DNA of 64,000 nucleotides from Lotus japonicus (lineage: Eukaryota; Streptophyta; Magnoliopsida; Fabales; Fabaceae). The stretch lies in NCBI RefSeq assembly GCF_012489685.1, contig NC_080042.1:45622066-45686065 (forward strand), read 5' to 3'. Every line of letters starts with the position of its first letter. The first letter of the stretch is position 1. Of this stretch, positions 21,044-31,669 are shown piece after piece. Position numbers and translations under genes: made by a program. The notes under the pieces are model-generated. The model saw only the letters and a list, made by a program, of their open reading frames with translations. It was not told the origin of the DNA and made no database searches.

Positions 21044-22560
21044 GCTCTCACTGATGAATTCTGGATCAATGCAATGCAAGATGAACTGGGTCAGTTCAAG
21101 ATAAATGAAGTGTGGGAACTTGTACCAAGGCCAGAAGGAGTAAATGTGATAGGAACAAAGTGGATCTACAGGAAAAAATATGATGAAAATGGGGTTATGA
21201 CTAGAAACAAGGCTCGTTTGATGGCTCAAGGATATACTCAGATAGAAGGAGTAGACTTTGATGAAATATTTGCTCCAGTTGCTCGCTTAGAATCCACCAG
21301 ATTGTTACTAGGAGTTGCTTGTCTGTTCGAATTCAGATTATATCAAATGCATGTGAAGAGTGCCTTCCTGAATGAATATTTGAATGGGGAAGTGTTTGTT
21401 GAACAACCAAAAGGGTTTATTGATCCGACTTTTCCAGAACATGTCTACAAATTGAAAAAGGCTCTGTATGGACTGAAGCAAGCACCCCGAGCTTGGTATG
21501 AAAGGCTCACAGACTTTCTGACTGGAAATGGGTATGACAAAGAGGGTATTGACAAAACTCTATTTGTGAAGAAGGACAAAGGAAAAGTTATGATAGCACA
21601 GATCTATGTTGATGATATAGTTTTTGGCGGCATGTCAGACCAGATGGTAGACCAATTTGTGGAACAAATGAAGTCAGAATTTGAAATGAGTCTAGTGGGA
21701 GAGTTAAACTACTTTCTGAGTCTTCAAGTTAAACAAATGGAAGATACAATGTTCATCTCTCAGAGTAAGTACGCCAAAGAGTTAGCAAAGAAGTTTGGTT
21801 TGGAAGGTGCTGCACACAAGAGGACACCAGCTGCAACTCATGTCAAGCTTACTAAAGATGAACAAGGGGTTGATGTGGACCAAAGTCTATACAGAAGCAT
21901 GATAGGGAGTCTCTTATATCTCACAGCAAGCAGGCCAGACATAGCATTTGCAGTAGGAGTATGTGCTAGATATCAAGCCTCACCTAAGAGTAGTCATCTG
22001 ATCCAAGTTAAACAAATTATTAAATACATCAGTGGTACTAGTGAGTATGGAATTCTGTATTCTCACACTACAAAATCTGCATTGATTGGTTACTGTGATG
22101 CTGATTGGGCTGGGAATGCTAATGACAGGAAAAGCACCTCTGGGGGTTGTTTCTTTCTGGGAAATAATCTAATATCTTGGTTTAGCAAGAAGCAGAACTA
22201 TGTGTCATTATCAACAGCTGAAGCTGAGTATATAGCAGCAGGGAGTGGATGCACTCAATTGATATGGATGAAGCAGATGCTCAAGAAGTACAACATCTTG
22301 CAAGACATCATGACACTATATTGTGATAATCTAAGTGCAATCAACATCTCCAAGAATCCCATTCATCATAGTAGGACCAAACACATTGATATCCGTCATC
22401 ATTTCATCAGGGAACTTGTTGAAGAGAAAGTCATCTTGCTTGAACATGTGGATACTGAGGCACAACTGACAGACATTTTTACTAAGGCTTTAGATGCTAT
22501 GAAACTTGAGAAATTAAGGAGTAAATTGGGGTGTGTTTGTCAATTGAGTTATAGCAGTTA
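21044..22560 (+). pseudogene. pol: Copia B reverse transcriptase and RNase H
   Basis: Long open frame with the plant copia pattern: WELVPRPEGVNVIGTKWIYR, ARLMAQGYTQIEGVDF, ALYGLKQAPRAWYERL, YVDDIVFGG, then RNase H with DWAGNANDRKSTSGG, SLSTAEAEYIA, CDNLSAINISKNP and TKHIDIRHHFIREL. The usual QMDVKSAFLN of polymerase motif A reads QMHVKSAFLN, so the first metal-binding Asp is His and the enzyme should be inactive. Otherwise the frame is open to 22558, unlike the rest of this element. Confidence 0.9.
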
Positions 22561-22752
22561 ATGACTTGTCTGAGTGGTAACGACTTTAATCCACTCTATT
22601 TAATCTTGACAAACCGTGCTGAGGAACCACTCACATTTTTCTTGAAACTTCCACCAACCGCTCTTGCTCACGAAAGTCTGGTTCTTGAAATTTCTCTCAA
22701 TCTTCAATCTGAATTCCGTAGTTCTTATATTTCTCTTCAATACCTGATCATC

Positions 22753-23660
22753 ATGTCTCAGGAATCTAGAAAGAAAAGCATCTCTGGTCTTACTCCCGTG
22801 AAGAACGCACATGGTGTTAGGTTTCTTGGTTTGAAATCTTCGTCCTCAACTTCCACTAGGGTTACTCGTTCTTCCTCTGGAATTGCTGCTCCATCATCAT
22901 CCCCAGGACAATCACCTACTCCCAAGAAGATGCGAACCAAGCAGGTGGTGACAAAGAAGAAGATGTTGCATGTCTCTCCAACACGGGAGAATTCTACAAA
23001 CACTGTGCCCCATTCTGAAGGTGTGGCTGACATTCTTGATCCAGACATTGTGCATGCTGCTGATTTGCTCGATCTTGCAAGTACAAGGGTTTTTGAGCAA
23101 GATGTTGAACCAACTGTGGAGAAATCCACTTCTTTGTCTGAAGATTCTGAAGATGTACAAGATGATGCTCCTATTGAGAAGGAGTCAGTGGACAAGCCTG
23201 TTTCTGCCAAAACGATTCCAGAAACATCTTCCAGGAAAGGGAAAGAATAGGTAATCATTGATTCTGATGGTGATACTTTTGATAATGTTGATGTGATTGT
23301 GAAAAGTATAGCAAGCAGGTTAAGGAAGAAGAAGCAAGAAAAGCAGGTCAAGTCGTATCAAAGGACTCCTGAGGCTGCTAAGGGTTCCAAAATTGCTGGA
23401 TCTGCACAACAAAAGAAAGGAAAACCAACTAGCAAAGGAAAATGGTCAAATGGTTCCAGTAAGAAGAGGAAACATGTCTCTGACAGTGAATCTGAACAAG
23501 ATGCTGAACCAAATGTGCCAGACATCTCTACTACTGCAAGGAAGAGTGTTAAGGGAAAACGAATTCCTCTGAATGTTGCTTATGTCCCCTTGGACAATGT
23601 CTCTTTCCACTATGCAGATAATGCTTAGAGATGGAAGTTTGTCTCTCATAGACGCATGGT

Positions 23661-23701
<41 letters not shown>

Positions 23702-24676
23702 GAGTGAGGAGGCCTTGGGATTTAAGGAGATCATTGATCTTCTAGGTAAAGTTGAGTTGATGAAGACTGTCAAAGGTATTGGCAGATGTTATGAGAAACT
23801 TGTGAGGGAGTTTATTGTAAACATCCCCTTTGACTGTGATGATGAAGGTTCTACAGAGTTTCACAAGGTGTTTGTAAGGGGAAAGTGTGTGCATTTTTCT
23901 CCAGCTGTGATAAATGAATATCTGGGAAGGTCTACAGAAGCTTTTTTTTAGGGGGAGTCTGACCTCAATGAGATTGTTAGTGTTATCTCTGGCAAGCAAG
24001 TGATGTAGTGGCCCAAAAATGGCATGCTGCCTTCTGGGAAGTTAACTGCCAAATATGTTGTTTTGAGCAAGATTGGTGCTGCAAATTGGCTGGCAACAAA
24101 TCATACTTCTGGAATTACTCCACCTCTGGCCAAGTTAATCTTCTGGATAGGTAAAGGAGCCAAGATGGATTTTGGCCATCATGTGTTTGAGTAGACTTTC
24201 AAACATGTTGGTTCCTATGCTGTAAAATTGCCAATCATGTTCCATGTCTCATTACTGAATTGATTCTTCAGCAACATCTGGGTATCTTGAAGGAAAATGA
24301 GGCTCCAAGTAAGAAAGGCTTGCCTCTGAACTTTGACTATCGTCTGTTTGCTGGGACACATGTCTCATACATTGTGATGTCTGCTCCCAAGGATGGTCCT
24401 GGTGCAAAGGAGTTGCTGGTTCTGGCAAGGAAGACATTTTGGCTGAACTAAAGGAAATCTCCAAGACTCTTCAAGCTAGCAAGGTTAGAAAGCATAATGT
24501 TGATCAGCTCATCAAAAAGCTAACTGCAGGAGCTGATGGTGAGGTAAGTGAACATGCTGAAGATGAGGATGCAGACTTGGATGATGAGGATGAGGAAGAG
24601 GACAATTCAAATGACAACAATGTGGAAGAGGAAGGAGGAGCCACTACTGCTGATGAACTTCTGAAAGCACTTCTGA
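22753..24676 (+). pseudogene. Copia B extra 3' frame (envelope-like, plant transposon protein type)
   Basis: Starts MSQESRKKSISG, with GVRFLGLKSSSS and a long low-complexity Ser/Lys/Glu segment. The domain resembling the family named putative plant transposon protein comes next (NVSFHYADN, GRCYEKLVREFIVN, KVFVRGKCVHFSP). Stops or shifts lie at 23248, about 23626, 23950, 24005 and later. A GA microsatellite (23664-23698) was expanded inside the frame. It ends in an acidic tail around 24660. No signal peptide or membrane segment is visible. Confidence 0.75.
23664..23698 (+). repeat. (GA)n microsatellite inside the extra frame
   Basis: About 17 GA repeats where the related copy C encodes IEREVGSN, apparently grown from the ERE codons. 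Confidence 0.95.
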
Positions 24677-25236
24677 GTAGGCTGTGTTTTTATCCTAGTT
24701 TCTTTTTATTTTGGATGTATTTTGTCAGCCACTGGGTTGTTCAGTTTGACTCCTGGGTTGTAATAATTTTGTGCTACTAGCTCTTACACACTCTGCCTAG
24801 TTGTTCTGGCATGCTACTATGGAAATTGGTTGTTTTCTACTGTCTTTTGCCAAATTCTGCTAATAAGGGGGAGTAGTATGTGATATCTGATTTTGTGACT
24901 CTGTTGTGACTAATTTGAGTTGGTAGTTCCGATATGTCTGTGATCTGGTGTGTTTGGTAGCTGGTAGATTTCTGATGTGTTTTGTGAAGCTATACAATGG
25001 TGGCGCAAGTGTGTTGTTAGCTTCTATGTGTTACTGCTACGCATTGGCTTATGTAGAGCATGATTGTATGCAATTTGTGTGATTGGCATATGGCTGCTGA
25101 AAATAGCTATGATGCTGGAAGGTATTCTTTGTGCTGCCTGAGTGTTTACTCTGAATGTTATCCAAGCTGCTTTGCATGACTTAAGTTTTTTTTGGTAGCA
25201 TGATGTTATTAGCTAAAATTTGACAAAGGGGGAGAT
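24677..25236 (+). other. Copia B 3' untranslated region with two purine tracts
   Basis: Non-coding. AAGGGGGAG at 24865-24873 is a second tract 360 bases upstream of the tract next to the LTR (AAAGGGGGAG, 25225-25234), which is the one expected to prime plus-strand synthesis. Confidence 0.75.
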
Positions 25237-26165
25237 TGTTGTTCCTTTGTCTTGGATTGTCTACATTTTAGCTAAGTGTTTCACTGGCAAGATGTGAGAC
25301 ACGATGTTGTAGCATCTTGGATGTAACATCTGTCCCTGTCGGCCTGCTGTGTGTGATTAAGTTGTTTATCTCAGAAGCGTTGGATTGATCAAGTGGTCAA
25401 CATGCTAGGGTTTGTTATAAGGCTTCTGCGCGCTGTATAATGGATATGTCAAGTGTGATCAAATTGATTTGAGAAGGTTTGATCTAACGGTTGTTTGTGG
25501 AAGGTTTATCTGTTGTTCAAATCTTAATAAGAAGAGATTTGTTGCTGCTTTAAAAAGATAGACTTCATGTTTGTGTTATGGACTCTTTGTTGCTCAAGCC
25601 CATCGAAGACAATGCATGAGGAACTGCTATATGTGAAGACCAAGAATAAGCTGATAGGTCCGAGTTTTTAAGTAGAGGGAATATTATGGTTTTCTAGTGA
25701 GTTCATACTGTGTACTTTGGTGTAACTCTCTTAGCAGCTCTTACTGAATCTGGTTAGGCTAATTAAGAGTAGTTTGTGTGGTTTGTTTGATCGTGTGATC
25801 TGTCTTTACTCTGATTGTAAGGGATCAATCACTGTTGCAGTGGTTGTGTGAGAAAGTGAGAGGGGCTCTCATACTTAGGGGGAGGACTAAGTAATGAGAC
25901 AATATAGTAATAGGGAAAGGGGCTATGAATAGGGGCTATTCATCTAAGACCTTGTGTACTTGATTATTTGATATAGTAGATTATCTTTCTCGGGTGAAAA
26001 CCCTCCAGATGTAGGTGAATTTGCACCGAACTGGGTTAACAATCCTGTGTGTTCTTTTTGCAGTTATTTTACATTCTGCCAAATTTGTTTTCTGATTGTA
26101 ATATGTTATACAAGATGTCCTAGACATCGTGTACAACATTTGTCCTTACGTGTTCCAGAATTTCA
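25237..26165 (+). repeat. 3' LTR of copia B
   Basis: 929 bp, TGTTGTTCCTTTGTC to AATTTCA, uninterrupted. It serves as the template for recognising the pieces of the 5' LTR. Hairpins lie at 25830-25842 (CACTG-TTG-CAGTG) and 25857-25871 (TGAGAG-GGG-CTCTCA). Confidence 0.93.
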
Positions 26166-26526
26166 GTGGTAGAGAAGACGTTGATGGTGGAGACGGTGGG
26201 GTGGGCGGCAAAGTTAGGTTCTTGAAGTTGAAGGTTGAAGGTTGAAGGTTTCGATGGTGGCTGGCGGTGGTGCGGTGGAGATAGGAGCATAAGAAGTTGA
26301 AGGTTGAAGGTTTCTGGAAGTATGAAGAAGAGGATTGAGGAAAATGGAAAGTTAAGGGAAAATTAAAATTAAAAGAAGAAGTGCACGTGGAAATTGTGAT
26401 TGTGTAAAAAATGAGCCACATAAGCATAAAACACGGGTAAATTTTTTTCCAGGGATTCGAAATCGGAAAAAAAAATCCAGGGACTTATTTTCGTACACCA
26501 CACAACTTCAGAGACCTTCAGAGTAT

Positions 26527-27287
26527 ATGAAAAAAAAAAAAAAAATTACTATGATTTAGTAACAGTTTTTTATGGTCTCATGTTTCGGCGTTTCTATTCC
26601 CTTTGGTGATAGTTTCTTGTACTATACGATAACACTATAACAAAATACAACAATTATCACGTAATAGTTGTTCCATATTATTATATACGAAACACTTATT
26701 TAGTATTGTAAAATAACATGTTGGCTAAAATCAGTCTTTTATGGCAACAGTCACGAACGGATTCCTAATGCATTTTAGGAAACAATTTTTCGTACGTGTT
26801 GCTTAACTAGTGTCATATGGTCTTACGCTGGACCCTACACGCTGAGGGCCTATGTTTGAGATGGGTTATCCAAATATGTCATCATTTTTTGTTTACATCT
26901 CTGGTTTTCGAAACATATAATAGCCTTTTGTTGCTGAATTCGTGGAAATCACTGGACATCATGCTCCTACGTACTTGCAGATGATTGTGGAGGATTGTCA
27001 GAAACTTAGTCGCATTTTAATTTTGACTTTTGACTTCGTAGTTTGAATCATTTGAAGCAGTATGCTAATACAGCGACTGACTATTTGTCAAAATTAACTT
27101 TACGTAACCCAATTAACTTTACGTAACCCTGCCTATATATGGGTTGAAGAGGGCCCTTTTAGTGTATTGTCTATTGTAACAAACGGGCTTTCTGAATAAT
27201 GAAGTTTACTTTACCATAAAAAAAACTTAAAGTTACTTGAATCATGATTATTTATCATACATGTTTAATATTTGTCACTGTATTATA
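26527..27287. other. No gene recognised
   Basis: AT-rich DNA without a convincing frame. AATTAACTTTACGTAACCC is repeated in tandem (27091-27130), followed by a TATATAT-containing stretch and a T/A-rich end near 27225, perhaps an old LTR remnant. Confidence 0.4.
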
Positions 27288-27539
27288 CTCCCTCCGTTCC
27301 TGTTTATCAGGAAGAAAAAGTTCACACAAATTAAGAAAAACAATTAATTGTGTTGATTTTCATAAAAACATTATTTGTTTTCCTATATCACCATTTAGAA
27401 TGTATTTTATCTTTCTTAATTTATTGTTTCTATAAGGGTATTTCTTGGAAAAACATCAATTAATACTCTCTTAAAACTCTAAGTGGACAGATATATAGAA
27501 ACAAAAAAATTTCTTCAAAGTGGATAATTAATAAGGAAC
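27288..27539. mobile_element. Stowaway-like MITE, copy 1
   Basis: Begins CTCCCTCCGTTCC after TA, as Stowaway (mariner-type) elements do, and ends near AATAAGGAAC, where the last bases of the inverted end have diverged. The interior closely matches copy 2 at 28755-29019. Confidence 0.8.
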
Positions 27540-28754
27540 AGTCATTTAACATTATTCTAATAGTATTAAAAGTATATACGTAATTATTCTTGATGGGCAA
27601 TTCTTTACACACACTTCTTTTATTCATAAATGTTTTTGAATTAAAAAAAAGGGACTGAGTTACAGTAGAATCGATTAAAAGAAGAAGAGGACCTTCAATT
27701 AAACTAAGTGCAACAAATTCGCTGTAGATTAGGTTCTTCCCTTGTGTTTTAGTTGCTTACAAAGAGTCACCATTTCTATTTATGAAGAGCTTTGGTATAC
27801 ACACAAATATTTATCATGTGCTCTTGTATAAGTGTATAACACACATTATGTTTCTTATAATTTTGTTTGCTGGTCTTAAATTACCACTGTTCTTTTAGAG
27901 TATGACATCTCAAATCACTATTATCTCACACTTTCTAAGAGCGGTGAACTGTCATTGACGCATCACTTTTGGGATTGGAAGCATCACTTTCTAAGAACGG
28001 TGCTTATTAAAAAAAAAAAAAACAAACTTTCTAAGAACGGTGAGAGAGCTTTTCTTTTATGGCAATAAAAGAGTTGCTGAGAATGAGCTTTATCAATCAC
28101 CAATATCATTTACTTTCTTTTCTTTACTGTGTCTTTTTATTTATTGTGTCAGGGCGTTGGCAAATAATTAAATTTACTACCCCTTCATAACAATAAAGTC
28201 GATCTTCTTCAGAAAATTGTACTATTATTAAAAAACATGTAATTTTTTAAAGAGAAATATATTTATGTAAATAGATAATAATGAGAAACAACCCCTTTCT
28301 ACATGATGAGTACAGTTACTGAACCAACAAAAGCCAACAAAATCTCAGACACTACGGCAAAAACCCTCTAAAAACCCCACAAGCAACGCCAAACCAAACA
28401 CAGCTAAGAGATGTTTCTATAAAAGCCGAAAACAACAGTAGGCTCGATCAAACAGACTCCTACCAGTCGCACGACACCTGCAAGATAGAGAAACAATCCA
28501 AAACGTGCAAAACACAAAACTCAACCACAATACCAAACAACCGCCATAGAGCTGAGATCCGAAGTCTAAAGAACTTGAAACAAAAAAAGAAAACTAAGAA
28601 AAACACTACAACCAGACGAGCAAAGCTCTGACAGAAACTCCATCACAACCTTCAAATCGCCTCAAGACTCGAGCAGTAGCCGCCACAGACAACCAACAAC
28701 CAAAACCTGCAAGAAAATTAAGTAGGTTAATATATTGGTTTTGAAAAAATTATA
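27540..28754. other. No gene recognised; short internal repeats
   Basis: ACTTTCTAAGARCGGTG recurs three times between 27931 and 28042. 28290-28720 is a purine-poor CA-rich stretch that may be an antisense piece of an old retroelement leader, but no coding motif supports this. Confidence 0.4.
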
Positions 28755-29019
28755 CTTCCTCAGTTCCTATTTATCTGTCTAGGAAGAGAAGGTTCACACA
28801 AATTAAGGAAAGCAATTAATTATGTTGATTTTCATAAAACTATTATTTGTTTTCCTATATCACCCTTTAGAATGTATTTTATCTTTCTTCATTTATTGTT
28901 TCTGTAAGGGCATTTCTTGGAAAAACATCAATTAATGCTCTCTTGAAACTCTAAGTGGAGAGATATATAAGAACAAATTTTTTTCTTCAAACTGGACAGT
29001 TAATAAGGAACGGAGGGAG
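28755..29019. mobile_element. Stowaway-like MITE, copy 2
   Basis: 265 bp between TA (28753-28754) and TA (29020-29021). Ends CTTCCTCAGTTCC and GGAACGGAGGGAG are inverted. The interior matches copy 1 through TATTTGTTTTCCTATATCAC and beyond. Confidence 0.88.
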
Positions 29020-29089
29020 TATTAATTAATGTATTGAGTGGTGTGGAAAAAAAATTATTATTAGTGGTAATTAAAATTTTAAAATTATA

Positions 29090-30121
29090 GAGTAAAATAC
29101 ACTCACCACCCTCAAGGTTTGTTAGACTTACACTCCACCTCATTCTTATCTAAAATATACACCACACCCCATTTTATATAGAGGCAAATTTAGTGACAAA
29201 AAATATTCTCCATTAATAATTAGTTATTATCTAAATTGTTAATCAATAATTTCAAAAAATATTTTCAATATAATCCCATAAATTTAAAAATGAAAACATC
29301 ACAGTCCTCCTCATTCTCTCAATCACGTTCTTCCTCCGTAAATTCAAAATGCAAATTCTGCAATAGCACACCTGACCGGTTTACAAACCATATCTCGAAC
29401 ATAGTGAAACATGCTTGTGTTTTCATATTTGGTAATAATTCAATTTTAATTAAAATAATCTCTTTATACCTCCAACTTTCAAAACCGGATTGTAGACCCA
29501 AAAAGCAACACAAATGGGTGAAGAAAATAGAGAAGCAAAATTAAGAAATATAAAGTGGATCAGAGGTTATTAGAACCCAACGATGCGGTGGAGCACCGTT
29601 TTTAACAAAGTCCAACAACATCTTAAACTAACAGAGCGTTCGCTCACAACTTAAAGAGGTGAAGTTCACAAGAAGTAGTTGAACAAGTGGCTTTGGGGAT
29701 GTGCGATTCACGTTCTAGGGTTCAGGTCGCAACAAAACTTTGAGGAATGGTGGTGCCATGGGGTTTCACATTCTGGGACGGTGGCCGTCGTGTTAAAGGA
29801 GCAAAGGCTTGGTGGTCGGTGACCATTTGTGGTGAGAAATATGATTTGTAGATAGATGAGACGTAGACTTAACAGACAGTGTGGATGATTTTTTTAAAAT
29901 TTAATTCAGCAAAATTATTTTCATAAATTAATGTGTGATAGTGTATATGCATTAAATTTATTTAAATTTTAACTAATTTGTAATTATTTTTTATTAGTGA
30001 CAAATTTTTTTTCGTCACTAAATCTTGCCTTTATAAAAAATTGGGTGGAGTGTAGATTTAAAAAAAAAATGGTGTGGAGTGTCATTCTTGCAAACCTTGA
30101 GGGGGTGAGTGTATTTTACTC
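29090..30121. mobile_element. Non-autonomous Mutator-like TIR element with 9-bp target duplication
   Basis: 1032 bp. Inverted ends GAGTAAAATACACTCACC and GGTGAGTGTATTTTACTC extend with gaps over about 120 bases (29090-29215 and 29985-30121). AAAATTATA (29081-29089 and 30122-30130) is a perfect 9-bp duplication, the Mutator signature. The interior has no transposase; a 102-codon frame (29236-29544) with CKFCNSTPDRFTNH is not recognised. Confidence 0.9.
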
Positions 30122-30130
30122 AAAATTATA

Positions 30131-30558
30131 ATAAATACAAGAGGTATATATATATATGGATAAAGATAATACATATTTCTAAAAATCTACCAATGAATTT
30201 TATACAAAAGGATATATACCAAATATGTCTCTAAATGGTCTTATAATTAGAACTAAGTGAGTAATATATTAAAATCTGAATATTTTTTTAAAATATTATG
30301 TAATCATAATTTTTTATTTTTAATAAGATTCAATAATTAACATATAATTTTATTTTATTATTTAATTTTTTGAATTTATTTATAAAATTTAAATCAAAAT
30401 AAATATAACTAATAATAAATTACTAAACAATTAATATTATTATTATTATTAATAAATACTTTAAGTCAATTTTACTTATAGATACAGTTAATAATAATAC
30501 GTAATAAAAAATTAAAATATTTAATACTTAATTTTTTATTTATGGATCGTCCAGGGAC
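30131..30558. other. Very AT-rich spacer
   Basis: Runs of A, T, TATA and ATTATT; nothing else seen. Confidence 0.7.
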
Positions 30559-31019
30559 TGTTGGAGTCACATGGGCACCCACGCTAGGAGCAAGGGAGTA
30601 GACTTCAGGGTATAGAGTATAGTAATTTTAAGGGACCGTATAGGGCAGTCAACATTATGTAAGGGGGCTAGGCCGAGAGTTCTTAGGCCCAGCTAGCTCA
30701 ATCAGCCTAGAAACCAGGGTCTATAGTTTTCTTGTACAACCCATATAAAAGGGAACTTGCACATCAATGTAAAAGATTTTTGACTTTTATCTTTTTTTTA
30801 TAGGTAAATGTTAGTTGTTAGTAATGTTAGTAAATTAGTCTTCCTCAGGGTTCGAACCATGGACGCTTCACCCTTCATCCCACCCAACCCTTATGTCATT
30901 AGCTCTTACCTCTTGAGCTATCCTTTGGGGACCTTTTGACTTTTATCTAAAAGCGTTATTACATCATCTGCTAGGGTTTGAGGCCTATACCCATTCCGAG
31001 TGTTCATCCAGAACATTTT
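30559..31019 (+). repeat. Probable gypsy (Tat/Ogre-like) LTR fragment with a nested SINE
   Basis: Starts TGTTGGAGTCACATGG, holds CATATAAAAGGG (TATA box) near 30742, and ends before GACGCCGTTTCATTCTGG. That end resembles the TGGCGCCGTYTG primer site of Tat-type elements with one substitution. No coding part follows. Without the SINE and one duplication it is about 300 bases. Confidence 0.5.
30793..30933 (-). mobile_element. tRNA-derived SINE
   Basis: Minus strand starts GGTCCCCAAAGGATAGCTC. It has an A box (TAGCTCAAGAGGTAAGAG), a B box (GGTTCGAACCC) about 60 bases on, and a short poly-A end (plus-strand T run at 30793-30799). A 15-bp duplication TTTTGACTTTTATCT flanks it (30778-30792 and 30934-30948). 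Confidence 0.92.
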
Positions 31020-31669
31020 GACGCCGTTTCATTCTGGAATAATTTACATGTAATTAAAATTTTAATATTAATAATTAATATAATCAACACTACATATAAA
31101 GAGAAATTAGTAACTAATTAATATTGTTACAAATTTCGTAATTTAAGTAAAAATAAAAATTAATATAATTAATAGTTTAGATAGAAATTAATAACTAGTT
31201 AATATTTTAATTAATGTATAGTTTTTTTTTAAACGATATATATATATATATTAATATAAGAAATGTTGAGAAGCAACCTCTCTCAACATTCAACAATATG
31301 ATTATAGAACGTTAAAAAAAACAACATGATTATAGTAACCTGGTCAACCATAGTTCAAGTCAATTAAAAAAAATTAACTTTACTTACATATTAGCATAAT
31401 TTAAATTAATTTTACTAATACATAAATTTTAATATTTAATTAATTATTTAAATATATTTAAATTTATAATGAATAATAATTTTAATATTGTTATTAATCA
31501 TAGTCAAAAATTTTCTTATAATCATATATATATATATATATATATTATCATTTCCTATGCTCAACGGTAATTCAAACTATAGCAGGCGCATTTTAGTGCT
31601 TTCACTGAACTGCGCCTCCGACGTGCTATCGTGCGCCTCCGTTGACATTGTCTCTTCCCCCTTTCTCTC
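31020..31669. other. AT-rich upstream region of the glutaminyl cyclase gene
   Basis: Contains TA microsatellites at about 31236-31250 and 31526-31546. The GC-richer stretch from 31580 is the presumed 5' untranslated region. No clear TATA box can be separated from the TA repeats. Confidence 0.6.

Larger units (their letters stand above)
4782..26165 (+). mobile_element. SIRE/Maximus-like Ty1/copia retrotransposon B with three nested insertions
   Basis: The element has a split 5' LTR (4782-11085), a primer site, gag, protease, integrase, reverse transcriptase, RNase H, an extra 3' frame often called envelope-like, a polypurine tract and a 3' LTR (25237-26165). Flanking five-base sequences are ATGGT (4777-4781) and GTGGT (26166-26170), a duplication with one mismatch. 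The extra frame after pol and the LTR size of about 0.92 kb are typical of the SIRE lineage. Every protein domain is damaged, so the copy is dead. Insertions sit at 4826-7746, 7872-10329 and 11506-18213. Confidence 0.9.
3934..26526. mobile_element. Pack-MULE-like TIR element split by a nested copia retrotransposon
   Basis: Two inverted copies of a terminal repeat lie at about 3934-4015 (starting ATACTCTAGAGATCCCTG) and 26440-26526 (on the minus strand starting ATACTCTGAAGGTCTCTG). Both continue through TACGAAAATAAGTC and a T-rich tract, so they match over about 80 bases. Removing the copia insertion (4782-26165) leaves about 1.2 kb of element (3934-4781 plus 26166-26526). The interior holds a host-gene fragment. 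I see no clear 9-bp target duplication, so the superfamily is inferred. Confidence 0.6.

Noticed and set aside
22561..23250. A 229-aa protein starting right after the copia B pol stop
   Set aside because: The first 64 codons lack any counterpart in copia C; the shared N-terminus starts at the internal MSQ (22753).
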